Origin: Orychophragmus violaceus
Lineage: Eukaryota > Streptophyta > Magnoliopsida > Brassicales > Brassicaceae
Assembly: GCA_030180135.1 (NCBI GenBank)
Contig: CM058240.1
Coordinates: forward strand, 68,071,581-68,135,580
DNA length: 64,000 bases
Direction: 5' to 3'
Within the stretch, counting starts at the first letter, position 1; each line of letters opens with the position of its first letter. Under the pieces are notes generated by a model, which was given only the letters and a program-made list of their open reading frames with translations, was not told where the DNA came from and did no database searches. Below, piece after piece: positions 23,801 to 35,045 of this stretch. The position numbers and the translations under genes are program-made.

Positions 23801-24844
23801 GAAGAAGAACAATGCGTGTATAAGAAATCTAGTGGGAGCAAGATTGTATTTCTTATTCTGTATGTCGATGACATACTACTTCTCGGAAACGACGTTCCAA
23901 TGCTGAAGTCTGTAAAGGACTGGCTTGGAAGTTGTTTTTCCATGAAAGACATGGGTGAAGCCGCATACGTTCTTGGAATTAGGATCTATCGGGATAGACC
24001 TAAGAGGCTGATAGGCTTGTGTCAAGACTCATACATTGACAAAGTCTTACAAAGATTCAGCATGAAAGATTCCAAGAAGGGCTTCACGCCAATGGTGCAT
24101 GGCACAACGCTAAGCAAGAAGCAGAGCCCTACGTCGGCTGCTGAGCTTGAGCGCATGAAGAACATTCCTTATGCATCTGCAATAGGATCTGTCATGTATG
24201 CCATGATCTGTACTCGTCCTGATGTTGCTTATGCATTGAGCATGACGAGTAGATACCAGTCAAATCCAGGTGAAAACCATTGGATTGCCGTAAAGAATAT
24301 CTTGAAGTATCTAAGACATACTAAGGATAAGTTCTTGGTGTACGGTGGAAGTGATGTGCTTAAAGTCAGTGGATTCACGGACGCAAGTTTCCAGACAGAC
24401 ACAGATGATTTCCGGTCACAGTCCGGTTATGTCTTTTGTCTGAATGGCGGTGCAGTAAGTTGGAGAAGCTCCAAGCAGGACACCGTTGCTGATTCCACTA
24501 CAGAAGCTGAATATATCGCCGCCTCAGAAGCAGCGAAGGAAGCTGTTTGGATACGAAAGTTCATTATGGAACTAGGTGTGATACCAGATGCGGCTGAGCC
24601 TCTGGCACTGTTTTGTGACAACAATGGTGCTATAGCTCAGGCAAAGGAACCAAGATCACACCAGAAATCCAAGCATGTTCAAAGAAGATATCACTTGATA
24701 CGTGACATCATTAATAGAAAGGAAGTCAAGATCAGCCGAGTTCCGACAGATGATAACGTCGCTGATCCGTTGACAAAGCCACTCCCAAGGCCTAAGCTCG
24801 AGTTCCTGACTGAAGCTGTAGGCATTAGAAACATTGAAATGTAA
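20866..24844 (+). pseudogene. gag-pol: Copia-B gag-pol, single-base frameshift
   Basis: The polyprotein begins at 20866. Gag has a CCHC knuckle (CRFCKELGHWRRDC near 21640), followed by protease (DTGCGAH near 21800), integrase (HCRLGH near 22200, TDDFSRYGY, SDRGGEY), reverse transcriptase (YVDDILLLGND near 23860) and RNase H (DASFQTD, STTEAEYIAASEAA, CDNNGAIAQAK) ending at 24844. The frame is lost at 22155-22159, where a run of five A stands in place of the four in Copia-C (three plus G in Copia-A); the first frame stops at 22167 and the second carries on from there. This is the only break seen. The frame change falls between protease and integrase. Confidence 0.94.
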
Positions 24845-25697
24845 TCTAAATTTGAGTGGGAGTTTTGTGAGCTTTATTTAGTTGTTTGATATGTTCTTGT
24901 AAAACATTATTTTATGTTTTAATGAAATTATTATTTCAAGATTATTTTAACCGTGATGAAATAATCGTTCCAAAATGATATGAACCATTTTATAGGTCAT
25001 CGAAGTAAATGACTTGATCTTGAGTCATCGAAGTCATTTAGCTTGATCATGAGATCCTATATTTGATAAATGTTTTATATCATCATGTCCCTAGTCGAAG
25101 GTTGTTGAAACTGGAACACCAACAACCGTGTGAGACTGGATTGGTACGTGACTTATGACAAAGTCTCAGTGTGTCATAGATGCGCGGCATCAAAGTCAGT
25201 ACATAGGTGTATGTTGGGAACATACGACCGGACAAGACCCGCCTATAAGAACTCTTCAGGATATTTATATCTGTGTCATAAGAGATTCTTACTACGACTA
25301 TAGAGTATAGTCCTTAGACCTGAGTTCACATGCATGTGACTGCCCATGGACTGATGTACTTTGATCATTGTCTAACGCTATCGTTCTGCGATAGTTATAA
25401 GGACCTTGTTTGGGTACATCATGAAATGAGTAGTTTACAGTGATGGAACAAGATGGGATTTGTCCCTCCAATATAAATGGAGTGAATATCTCTAGGCCAA
25501 TCGGAGATTTGAATACTGGAAAACGCATGGCCATGCTCAAACGGACTTTCCCGAGTCGTTTGGATTGTCAGTATCAAATCAGAGTCCGATGAACAAGATT
25601 AGGCTTTATAAGGATGACACCAATCTTGCCTTATGACTAATCGAGATATTGTGACAAAAGGATTATGAATACAGAGATTCCAGTACAAGTGGGAGAT
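24845..25697 (+). other. Copia-B 3' non-coding region and polypurine tract
   Basis: About 850 bp without a gene shares long blocks with the equivalent regions of Copia-A, -C and -D. It ends with the purine tract AAGTGGGAGAT against the 3' LTR. Confidence 0.8.
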
Positions 25698-26327
25698 TGT
25701 TGGAATTGTGTCCAGTAATCTCGGTACTGTCTCTAGAAAGTAAGAGTATGTCGAGATCAGACATAAGTCATATAATACTGGGGATCATGATGGCTTGCTA
25801 GAGTCCGCTCATGATCTATAAGTCTTGGACTTATTGCCTTTATTATATGATCCCATATGGGTCACACGCCTAAGCTAACAGGAAAATGTGTTGGAACGGC
25901 TTAGCAGAAGTACGACAAAAGTGCTAGGCATTTGTCGTACTAAGAGAGAAAGACTAATGGGTCTGATTAAATGGGATTTAATCAGATTGAGCCCAAAAGC
26001 CCAAAAGGGAAAGAGAAGGCTTTTAATGACTAAAAGCCAAGTCTTTTCTTCCCAACCCTAACACCTAGCCGCGGCTACTCCTCTCTCTCTGCGCCTCTGT
26101 TCCTTGTGGTCTAGCAGCCATTTCCTTGTGAAGCGTGTGTGAAACTTTGGAGGATTCATCCCTCGGTGCATCTATCTGATCTCTGACCTGTTCTATTCCT
26201 TCCGCTGCAACAAACAGGTAAAAGGTGAGATCATATTATGTTTCTAAATAAGAACACCTAGATCTGATGCATGTTTAGGTTGATATCAATATGAGAATTG
26301 AATCAGGATCAACTGAAATATCCAACA
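25698..26327 (+). repeat. Copia-B 3' LTR
   Basis: The LTR is 630 bp and differs from the 5' copy at about two positions by eye. Confidence 0.95.
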
Positions 26328-26616
26328 CCTTGGGCCTGTCCTTGACCCTGGTTTCGGTTCAGCTCCGGTTTCGGTTCAGCTCAGGAGGATCAGGGATGAC
26401 ATTCCCTTCAGCATCAACCCGATGCCCAGCAGCATTGTATGGGTTGTTATCTTGGTCCCTCAGGGTACCTTCAGCATCTGGTATCAAGATCAGACGTTCT
26501 CGAACCATTCTCTCTCTCTTTTATCTTCTGATAGTCCTCTCTAGACGTCCAAGTTCCTCTAGTCCGAGATTAAGCAAGCTCGAGTTCGGATTACTTCGAG
26601 TTTTCTGCGTTGGCAT
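26328..26616 (-). pseudogene. Athila-1 gag N-terminus, cut off by Copia-B
   Basis: The probable start ATG is the complement of CAT at 26614-26616. The sequence opens MPTQKTRSN and continues with an RLERTIRR and a RDQDNNPYNAAG-type segment, matching the Athila-2 gag start at 38537 (MPNRHTRSN, RDQQNNPYNDEG). It joins the main gag-pol frame at 18569 once Copia-B is removed. Confidence 0.8.
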
Positions 26617-26634
26617 AAACTGTCCGTAATCGTC

Positions 26635-26725
26635 CAGCAACGATCGATGCTATCAGTGCAACGATCGATTCAGTCTCAGAATCGCCTAGTGACGATCGAC
26701 GCAAGGGATGCAACGATCGACGCAA
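26635..26725. repeat. Two palindrome pairs in the Athila-1 leader just upstream of gag
   Basis: Cores start at 26641/26662 and 26693/26714, both 21 bp apart. The arms are the GCAA/GCAT/GACGC types seen elsewhere in Athila-1. The Athila-2 leader has one pair at the equivalent place (38573/38595). Confidence 0.88.
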
Positions 26726-26860
26726 GGCGAAATTCGTACCTGCGACAGAGAGAAATCAAAGAAAAAGTTAGTAAAATAAAAACAAAACGAAAAAAGCAAA
26801 AACAAAAAGAAAAATTTCTAGTAGAAACCCTAAGTTCGGTCCTATCGAAGACTCTAAGAG

Positions 26861-26878
26861 TCCCCGGCAACGGCGCCA
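26861..26878 (-). other. Athila-1 primer binding site, tRNA-Asp
   Basis: The reverse complement reads TGGCGCCGTTGCCGGGGA, complementary to the 3' end of plant tRNA-Asp, the usual primer of Athila elements. Six bases separate it from the LTR. Confidence 0.92.
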
Positions 26879-26884
26879 AAAACA

Positions 26885-28094
26885 TGATAGGCTCAAATTT
26901 TATCCCTATACTAAACTGCAAGTGAACAGCAATGTCAAAGTAGTATATAGGGTTATCGAATCCACAGGGACACTTGGTCTCAATAGATCAGAACAGTAGA
27001 GACTAATACTAGAAGTAAGCAATGTGATTGAATTAAAAGTGGTGCGAGAAAGTAAATCAGTAGTAGAGATTAACGGTTGTGGAAGCAAGTAATTAAAAGC
27101 GTCAAGCCTAGGGTATTCTCAGGAAATCAGACAAGCAGACAGTTCATTCAGCAAGGATCTAATTAAGCACAGTTCTAGAACTCAAAACACAAATATAGAA
27201 TTAACCAAATTCCTTTGCGATAATTCTCTAAGTCTAAGTGCAGCAAACCAAACTTTCGTTTGCGAGAACTAACAGATTAAACTAGCATTAATTCCAAGTT
27301 TGATATGTTCACAATTATCCTAAACCAAACTTCCGTTTGCGCAAAGTTTAATTGCCCAATTTAATTAGTTCAGATTCCTAAACCCCACTTCCGTGACGTA
27401 TTTAGCAACCTAAGATCTAGATTCTAATTGATCAGGTTAGAACTCGCTTTAAGCACAATTAAATTGAAGAACAGATATAGTTTGAATCCTTAACTGAATT
27501 TGAACAAGTCTAGCAAGTCATGAAATCCTATGTGAGAAACCCTAAACCTAACTAGGAATCTACTCAGACATAGATAATGAAAACATAATCATAGAATGAA
27601 TAAATTGCATAAAAGAATAAGAGTAAAAGGGGTTCGAAATCTTCTCCAAATATAGATGAAGTAATAGGTTCAGATCAGCCCCAAAAGCTCTAAAAATCCT
27701 CTGCTCTTAATTATGAAAGTGTAATGTAAAGCGTATCTAATTAAAAACAACTAAAACTTGATTATATAGGTATAATCTCGGCCAGGGGCTTCTTTGTAAA
27801 TATCAGGAACTTCTGGATCAAAGTGCAATAACTTGATTCTTCTAAACCGCCGAGTTTTGGCCCATCTCGCTGGTGCATCGATCGATGCTAGAGTGCAACG
27901 ATCGACACGTTCCTCTGTTTCGGACAGTGAACTCTATCTCTCGGCCAATCACTCCAAAAATCTCCAAAATGCTCCATTATCTCCAATTCAGCTCCAAACC
28001 TGATTATACCTGTAAAAGACTCTAAAAGAACACAAAAGACACTAAAAACACAACTATATCAGGGCATAAAACCGGTAAAAACCATGATATATCA
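26885..28094 (-). repeat. Athila-1 5' LTR
   Basis: The LTR is 1210 bp and the partner of 10504-11713. A palindrome pair has cores at 27879 and 27899 (20 bp), as in the other LTR. Confidence 0.94.
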
Positions 28095-28617
28095 CCCCCT
28101 GGTTTTGGCTAGCGAGCTCTTCAAGACGGTCGTTAATGCGCCGTTCCTGTTCATCGAGCTGCGCGGCCAGAGAACGATTTGTGATCTCTTGGGCCCGTGC
28201 GTTTCCCTTTTTGCTTCTCGTTCGGTTTACCAACAGGTTCAACATCGAGCGGATTTCAGAGAGGTCGTCTGGGCTTTGTCGCTGTGGAGCAGAAGGCAGT
28301 GGCGAGTTAGGCCTGAGCGTTCAAGATCCGCCTCCTGAAGCAGGGGCGGAAGTCGAATCGGTTCTCATCCATACCCAGTTCCTGCTTGGATCGTTAGTTC
28401 CTGATAAAACATTTGTCGGAGTCTGGCTCGTCGCGATCGTTTCAGCGACTGAGCCGGCTGGTGCCGAAGTCGTGGAGACTGAGGCAGAGCTCGTCAACAC
28501 GCCATCGGTCTGACCCATGGTTCTTACCCCGGTGGTGTTCTGAGGAACGTTGTCGACCGTTTGAGGGTGGTCGACTGGTGGTGTGGCACTGGGAGAGCCA
28601 GATTGGTCGGGATTCAT
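28095..28617 (-). pseudogene. Tat element gag N-terminus, cut off by Athila-1
   Basis: The frame on the minus strand starts at 28617 (MNPDQSGSPSATPPVDH) and is rich in Ser, Thr and Pro, as Tat gag N-termini are. It stops near 28321, but a second frame (RSLAAQLDEQERRINDRLEEL, a coiled-coil-like segment) runs on to the Athila-1 junction, so at least one frameshift is present. It continues at 10503. Confidence 0.65.
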
Positions 28618-28670
28618 CTCGATCTATCGGATCTAGGATCTGATTCTTAAGACAGGAAAAACTATAGATA

Positions 28671-28689
28671 GTCCCCACAGTCGGCGCCA
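28671..28689 (-). other. Tat element primer binding site
   Basis: The reverse complement reads TGGCGCCGACTGTGGGGAC, two bases from the LTR. It is a TGGCGCC-type site as used by Tat and Athila elements; I have not fixed the exact tRNA. Confidence 0.75.
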
Positions 28690-28691
28690 AA

Positions 28692-29222
28692 TGTGAGATC
28701 TGAGATTCACACTAAGAATTTGTAATCTTGGATTTGGACTTTTGGATATAGAAATGGTATAGATTTCCTATGAATCAAAGACTTTATTGAGATTGATCGT
28801 CGAGATAGAACAAACACAATCGAATAGAGAGTACAAAGTATGATAATCGAGCTATCTAGTCGAAGTGTTCTTAATTAGGGTTGGAATGTCTTGAATGAAT
28901 CGCCACTTCTTCTTTAAATACTCTCGACTTTGATCTTCTTGTTCCGATATTCCGGCCTTGCCGTGATAACGATCTCCTGGATTTGCGGAAATCAGTTGAA
29001 CCGACGAAGACCAGGTCGCTCTATCTCCGCATCGTCTCCTACCGAGCTCGAGCTCGATCACCTCTTACTTCGGCGTTGCTTGGGCCTTGTCAAGATGTCA
29101 ATCGTATTGGCCCAATAAAGGATAACGGTCGATCTATCTGTCTTGATTATGGAACGGGCTCATGATTATGGGCCTTTGTTTGGTTTGTTTATGGGCCGGA
29201 TTTCTTAGAGGGAAATCCAGCA
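28692..29222 (-). repeat. Tat element 5' LTR (right boundary approximate)
   Basis: The inner edge is TGTGAGATCTGAG next to the primer site. The outer edge falls where the sequence changes character near 29222-29232. The partner LTR would lie left of the window, so the limits cannot be checked by comparison. Confidence 0.6.
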
Positions 29223-31234
29223 CCAACAACAACCAGCCTTGTACTTGAACCGGCCATTGATTCATCCATTGATAAAACCGCAACAAGCTTTGTAATAAAA
29301 TTGATGTGCATTATAATTTTCATAGCTTGTTTGTTCTGGTTACTCCTGAAAAAGAAAAGTAATTTGGTTTGAAAAATGTGAAAGAGTTTTTTTGTTTCAA
29401 AATATGTTTTTGACAAACTGATTTCAAACTTTGAAACATCCAAACATGAGCATTTCTTAAAACCAAAGAGTTTTCTCTTTAAGGATGAATGTGAATCTAA
29501 TCTTGATTTGAGATCATCCAGAGCATATTGTGATATTTTGTGTTATGAAACAAGCCTGAACTTGAAAGAAAATATTTTTGGAAGCTTTTGCAATCTAAAA
29601 CAAGTGCTCACATTTTCTGCCTTTTCTTTTCTTATGATTAGATCACTTCAAGTAGTTTGTGAATTCAATTGTGCAATGATTGAATTTTGGTTCAGAAAAT
29701 GGCATGACAAACATTTTCTTACAACTAAGAAGAGTTTTGCATCTATGGCCATTGAGGAAGTTTCTAAGATTGTGCATTTCAATCTAATTTCTAGCAAAGA
29801 AACATTCTTGTTTGTTCTTAGATCAGCTAAAGAGTTTTGTAACAACTTGTGTTTTGTTTTGATATTGGATTATGGAAAATCTCTTGATGGTGATCCAAGA
29901 AGCTTGAGTTTTTATTTGAATGTCTTTGACACTTCTTTTATCACACATGACTTGTCTTTTCGAGCTTGTGTGAAAGTACAGGTTAAGGATGTCAAAGATT
30001 CTGTCCATGGACCAATGAAGGTGCACGGCCTAAAGATGCTAGTAGACTATGGACTAGGGAAACACTTGATCAAGAAGTGGTTTCGAAGGAGAGCAAGCAT
30101 AAGACACCCATAAGAGATGCCAGTAGACTATGGACTAGGGAAACACTTGATCAAGAAGTGGTTTCGAAGGAGAGCAAGCATAAGACACCCACAAGAGAGC
30201 TTGCCACAGAAAAATGTCTTGGAGCAGCCGACCAGCTTTATGTCAGAATCAGTCCTCATGTCATTACCTCATGACTACACAAGAAAGCACTGTAAGGAAT
30301 CTGGTTTGGATAGGACAAAGCCGGACTTGTTTGTTTAGGTTTCTGCTAAAAAAAAAAACGTTTTGGTTTGGCTAAGGTTAAAGAGTTTTGTGTTTCTGAA
30401 TTTGTTTTTGATAAAATGATCCAATCTTTTGAAACAATTGAACATGACAAGTTTTTAAGCCAAATTTTTTTTATGTTTGATAAATTTTGTGATCATGACT
30501 CTTCTTTAAGAGTTTCTTTGATGGAGAAAGCATTTGTTGCTATTTAGAGCTAAAGAAGATTCTGCATTTGTTAAAACTTTCTCTAAGTTAATTAAAAAAT
30601 GTTTTGAAAGATTTCGAGTGTTACAAATCCATTCATTGAAAACGTTTTGATTGATTGCAAACTTCTTTTCAAAGTTAATATTTTGATGAAAGCTTTTCTA
30701 AGATTACAAAGATCAATTCATTTTCAATAGAAGCTTTGCTTGTGTTAAGGTCAATTGATGATTCATGTGATATTTGGTGTTATAAACTTGATTTGACCTT
30801 AGAAATTTGAATCATGTTTTTGACCTTCTACTAAAATAGAAACTGTTAGATTACTTCTTTTTCACATTTGATGTGGTTTCTCTAGATGTTTTGAAAGAAT
30901 ATGATACACCGGTTGAGGAGTTCGTTCCTTGAGCATGCATGAAACCAGGCGTTGCTAATCATGTTGATCATCGACCATAAGCAAACATGAAACAGGTTCA
31001 ATATCAAAAGTCAGTAAGCAAGGAGAGCCCAAAGGAGACTCATCAGTCTGATGTTTGGAATTAGAAGTACTTGAGAAAAACAACTTCAATACCAAAAGGA
31101 ATTTACATTCCAAAACTTTACTTTGCAATTTCTTTCATGACTATTTGCTTGATGTTTTTCTTTGTGTCTAACCCATTTCCTTTTGATGTAGGAAAGTTGG
31201 ATTTGAGGGAAAATCATTTTCAAGAGGGAGGATA
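29223..31234 (+). pseudogene. Worn internal region of a Gypsy element, mostly unrecognisable
   Basis: This AT-rich stretch ends with DLRENHFQEGGYDMI and the purine tract CAAGAGGGAGG (31221-31231), a combination typical of the pol end and purine tract of plant Gypsy elements. Frames inside it (29508-30113 of 201 aa, and 31071-31391) resemble no protein I can name; the former encodes a segment FDTSFITHDLSFRACVKV. Gag, protease, reverse transcriptase and integrase are all absent, so a large deletion is likely. Confidence 0.5.
30035..30196. repeat. 81-bp tandem duplication, two copies
   Basis: The segment starting GATGCTAGTAGACTATGG at 30035 is repeated from 30116 with very few changes (CTAG to CCAG and CCATAAG to CCACAAG). 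The period of 81 bp is 27 codons, so a reading frame would survive. Confidence 0.9.
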
Positions 31235-32040
31235 TGATATGATCTTGACCATCTCATCTTCGGATTCAAGCAATTGGGCAGAACCCGTTAAGGAGCCAAA
31301 GAAGGAACCACCTGATTTAGTTTCAAATCAACAAATGGAGGTATTTCTATTCGACAAAATACAACTTGGAGTACATGCTCAACTCATCTAGAGCACACCT
31401 CGAACTTGAATCAGTCCATTCAGAGTTCTGGTGACGAAGTTATTCAACTGTCAACTCAGACCATTTCAAGCTTACTCGATTTGGACATGCGAGCATTCAA
31501 AGGAGGTCTCAGAACAAACCATAACGAATTTAGCTGTGAACCAAATTTTTTCCTGAAAGAATTATTCATCAGAAAAGCCTTGAGATTTTGAATCATCTCA
31601 AAATTGTTTCATATAAAAAAAGATATGAATTTTACAAACTAATGGTTCTGCTGGTGACCGTATTACGCGACTGAGCCAAAGATTGAGTTACCCAACCCAG
31701 CTCAGGTACAATTTAGTTCTGAAACAAATTGGATATTCTTCCCGGATCTCTTAAATTTCCAACAAGCCCAAGATCAGAGTAAAATTCCAACGGATCAGAA
31801 AGATACATCTCATTTTCCTAAATGGTCAAATTGGTCCATTACTTGAAGATTACTATGCTCACTTGGATTGGAAGCTTGCAGACTTAAGTTTGGCATGCAT
31901 GAAACTTCCCTAGGTACAAGAAGAGCTATATTTCATGTACCAACAAGATCATTTCGACCAAGAACTTCATGGGGCAAATTCAATGGTCAAAGTAGTCAAA
32001 GAGTCATTCCACATTTGTTTTAATGTTTAGTCTTTGGCCA
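31235..32040 (+). repeat. Probable truncated 3' LTR of the Gypsy remnant
   Basis: It begins TGATATGATC immediately after the purine tract and contains no gene. The right end is cut at about 32040, where Athila-2 LTR sequence starts. No partner LTR is in the window, so this rests on the purine tract alone. Confidence 0.5.
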
Positions 32041-32204
32041 ACTTCAGCTCGTTGCATAAATCACCAGAAACGTCCTATAATCCCATATTTTGCTCCAAAC
32101 GCAAGCTTACCTGTAGAAGACTCAATAGACTCGAAAAACCAGGTTAAAGAGTCAATATATATAACTATATCATGGTTGAAAACCTATAAAAACCATGATA
32201 TATG
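32041..32204 (-). repeat. Athila-2 3' LTR, truncated
   Basis: Only the last ~164 bp remain, ending CCATGATATATGA (normally ATATATCA). It matches 41303-41466 in the right arm of the inverted repeat. The purine tract (reverse complement CTCCCCACACTTAGC) follows. Confidence 0.85.
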
Positions 32205-33540
32205 AACTCCCCACACTTAGCTCTTGCTTGCCCTCAAGCAAGTAAAGAACCAAAGCACAAGAAAGAGGTTTGAAAACTCAGAAGCTCATTTCGTCCTAGG
32301 AACTTTCGCATTCACATTCACTTAGTAAACCACTGAAAACTTTCCTGCAGAGCTCAAAACCACAATGTACTTCCCCCACACTTAGCAACTGTCCCTTAGT
32401 AAACTCCACAATCAGATTAGGACATTCAAGTTCACCACACTAGCCTCTGTATACAATTAAGTGCGGCTCACAGAGCGAATATTGAATCAAAGGACACATG
32501 GACTCAACCCATTCAGTGTCTGACCACCAAACTGTCGGTTTCTGGTTTCTTTCTTTTCCCTTTCTCCCTTAGCACTGATTTTTCCCCACTGGGTATTATT
32601 TTATTTTTTCTATCAGTGCTCTTCCCTTTTTATTGGGGTTTAACTTTGGATCTTTCCATGGATACACATGAGGTAATAGGGGTCCCTACCACTCCCGTGA
32701 CCACTTCGAAGCTACTAGCTTATCCTCGATTTTTATCTCTCTTTTTTTTTTTTCAAGGGAGGGGAAAATCAGAAACCATACTTTAGACAGGATCACAGGC
32801 TGTGCCAAACACATTAGAGGAATCCGACCCAAAGATTACCAAGCCCCTAAGTGAGAAATTAAAATCAAGATTAGAAGTGAGACTAGTGGTGGATCCTCTG
32901 AATACCTGGTTAGATATGGGTGTCCTTGGTAAGTTTATCTGTGTGATGTTTTCTAATAGTCATAGAGCTCCTGCAAGTCTGTCCAATGGTCACTTAGTTC
33001 CTGTTCCAGCAAAAAATTTCCTCGAAAAATCATAGTTTCATACTGATTTTGACTCAATAAAACAATTTTGAAAACAAGTAAAAATAAAGGACTAACTCTA
33101 AGAAAACAAAACACAATGTCAGTAGCCACCTCCCCTACACTTAGACTGCACTATCCCCAGTGCAATTGTAGTATGAGATCGGTAAAAATCAAACTATAAT
33201 GGAACCGAGACATGGAGCAGAAATCTTACATGTGGTCGCAGTCGATTTCGACCGATACCCAGCCTGTGTCGAGCGACATTAGACTTTGGTCGACATCAAC
33301 TTGCTCCTAATCGGTTGTGATCGATTTTTGTCCGTGTTTCGGTGTCGACCGACATCAAGGAGTGTTGACCGACACTGCTGTCTGCAAACCTATTCTTCAC
33401 GGCTCTGACACATAAAAACTAGAAAAATCAATTGACACAAGAAAAAAAACCAAAAAGAAAAGAAAACTAACCTATTGTGGGTTACCTCCCACTCAGCGCT
33501 CTTTTAACGTCAATAGCTTGACTGTATTGCGATTAGGCAT
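32205..33540 (-). other. Athila-2 3' non-coding region
   Basis: This is the counterpart of 11714-13070 in Athila-1 and also lacks an env-like gene. Purine-tract-like motifs occur at 32205-32219, 32371-32384 and 33129-33143. Palindrome pairs have cores at 33249/33270 and 33346/33366. Confidence 0.75.
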
Positions 33541-34899
33541 GGATTATCCAGATGGACAATGTTGCCTTCTGTAATTTCAGCTTTAGCCTAGTAATGTTTC
33601 ACCCTTTGCCCATTGACTGTGAACTCATCTCCTTTGGAATTTATCAAGATAACAGCTCTGTGGTTTCTAGCTTCCTTGACAGTGAATGGACCTAACCAAC
33701 GAGAACGCAACTTACCAGGAAACAACGTTAGACAATAGTTATAGAGAAGTACCTGATCATTGGGTTCAAAGTTGCGTGAGATGATCTTCTTACATGATAT
33801 GCCTTCGTACGCTCCTTGTATAGCTTTGAATTCTCATAGGCATGATGGCGAATTTCATCTAGCTCATTTAGCTGTATCAAGCGCCTTTAAAATTCCGGTT
33901 TGAGATCATAGTTTATCTGTTTGACAGCCCATCTAGCCTTGTGTTCTAGCTCAACTGGAAGGTGACAAGCTTTCCCATAGAGTAGATTGAATGGTGTAGT
34001 CCCCAGTGGCGTCTTAAACGCAGTCTTGTAAGCCCACAACGCATCATCTAGCTTAGTAGGCCAGTCCTTCCTAGTCTTTCCCACTGTCTTTTCCAGAATC
34101 TCCTTGATCTGTCTGTTAGAAACTTCTACTTGTCCACTAGTCTGAGGGTGATATGGAGTAGCCACACGATGATTAACACCATGCTTTTTAAGCAACTTCT
34201 CGAAGACCTTGTTGATAAAGTGAGTTCCACCATCACTTATCACAATCCTAGGTACGCCAAATCTGGGGAAGATAATAGTCTTAAACAGCTTAAGAACCAC
34301 TGAAGAGTCGTTGGTCGGACTTGCAATCGCTTCAACCCACTTGGATACATAGTCCACAACAACCAATATATACTTGTTCCCATAGGAAGATGGAAACGTA
34401 CCCATGAAATCGATGCTCCAGCAATCAAAGACTTCAACCTCAAGGATGAAGTTTTGTGGCATCTTATGTCTCTTGCTTATCTTCCCCCTCCTCTGATACA
34501 CATCGCACCGAGAGACAAATAACTGAGCATCCTTGAACATTGTAGGCCACCAGAAACCTGCTTGAAGAACCTTAGACCATGTCTTGAATGTAGCAAAATG
34601 TCCAGCATACTCAGAACCATGGCAGTGGTATAGCACATTATCTACTTCCGACTCCGCAATGCAACGTCTGTAGATAACATCATAGCAGTGCTTGTACAAG
34701 TAAGGTTCATCCCAGTAGTAGAGCCTGACTTCCCTAAGGAACTTCTTCTTAGCATAGCCTTTAAACACTTCAGGCTCATCTTCTGCAGCAAGGTAGTTGG
34801 CTATATCGGCATACCAAGGTCTAGTAGGGAGAGGGCCTTGGGTGACTGCAGCTAAGAACATGTCGGCTTCATCATCCGATATAATTGTCTGGATCCGCG

Positions 34900-35045
34900 A
34901 CTGGTGTCGACCGACGCCAGTGTTGGTGTCGACAGACATCGTTCCTAATCGACCAAGTGGTGTCGGGTTAGATCGATTATCGTCCGCTGTTTCGAGTCGA
35001 GTGTCGAACGACATAAAGTGAGTGTCGACCGACACTGACTCTATA
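34900..35045. repeat. Two palindrome pairs in Athila-2 pol
   Basis: Cores start at 34908/34930 (22 bp) and 35005/35026 (21 bp), at the same place between RNase H and integrase as 14452-14527 in Athila-1. The arms are the GTGTCGACCGACAC type. Confidence 0.85.

Larger units (their letters stand above)
18570..26327 (+). mobile_element. Copia-B: young Ty1/Copia retrotransposon inside Athila-1 gag
   Basis: Two 630-bp LTRs (18570-19199 and 25698-26327) have TGTTGG and CCAACA ends, and the target duplication CCTTG is at 18565-18569 and 26328-26332. The initiator-Met primer site is at 19201-19212 and the purine tract AAGTGGGAGAT ends at 25697. The LTRs differ at about two positions by eye (about 0.3%), so insertion was recent. 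It interrupts the Athila-1 gag gene in the opposite orientation. It carries no palindrome pairs. Confidence 0.97.
10504..28094 (-). mobile_element. Athila-1: Ty3/Gypsy Athila retrotransposon, interrupted by Copia-B
   Basis: Two 1210-bp LTRs of equal length (10504-11713 and 26885-28094) begin TGATAGG and end ATATATCA. The flanks CTCCC and CCCCC match at four of five positions as the target duplication. The primer site complementary to tRNA-Asp is at 26861-26878, and the purine tract is at 11714-11730 (reverse complement). Gag-pol is almost intact. There is no env-like reading frame between pol and the 3' LTR, unlike some Athila families. Removing Copia-B (7758 bp) and one 5-bp duplication leaves an element of about 9.8 kb. 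Confidence 0.95.
1..29222 (-). mobile_element. Tat-lineage Ty3/Gypsy retrotransposon, split into three pieces by nested insertions
   Basis: Three minus-strand pieces (1-1792, 9193-10503, 28095 to about 29222) read as one element once the insertions are removed. From right to left they hold a 5' LTR, a TGGCGCC-type primer binding site (28671-28689), the gag N-terminus, more gag fused to RNase H, an RNase H-integrase linker, integrase, and a 3' non-coding tail running off the window. Copia-A sits in the linker/integrase part with a clean 5-bp duplication, and Athila-1 sits in gag with a near-match duplication. Reverse transcriptase and protease are missing. The assignment to Tat rests on the style of the integrase and RNase H sequence, not on a database match. 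The right end (29222-29232) is uncertain by about 10 bp. Confidence 0.78.

Noticed and set aside
29508..30113. A host gene encoding a 201-residue protein
   Set aside because: It lies inside a Gypsy remnant, contains an 81-bp tandem duplication, lacks any domain I recognise, and has no visible promoter or introns.
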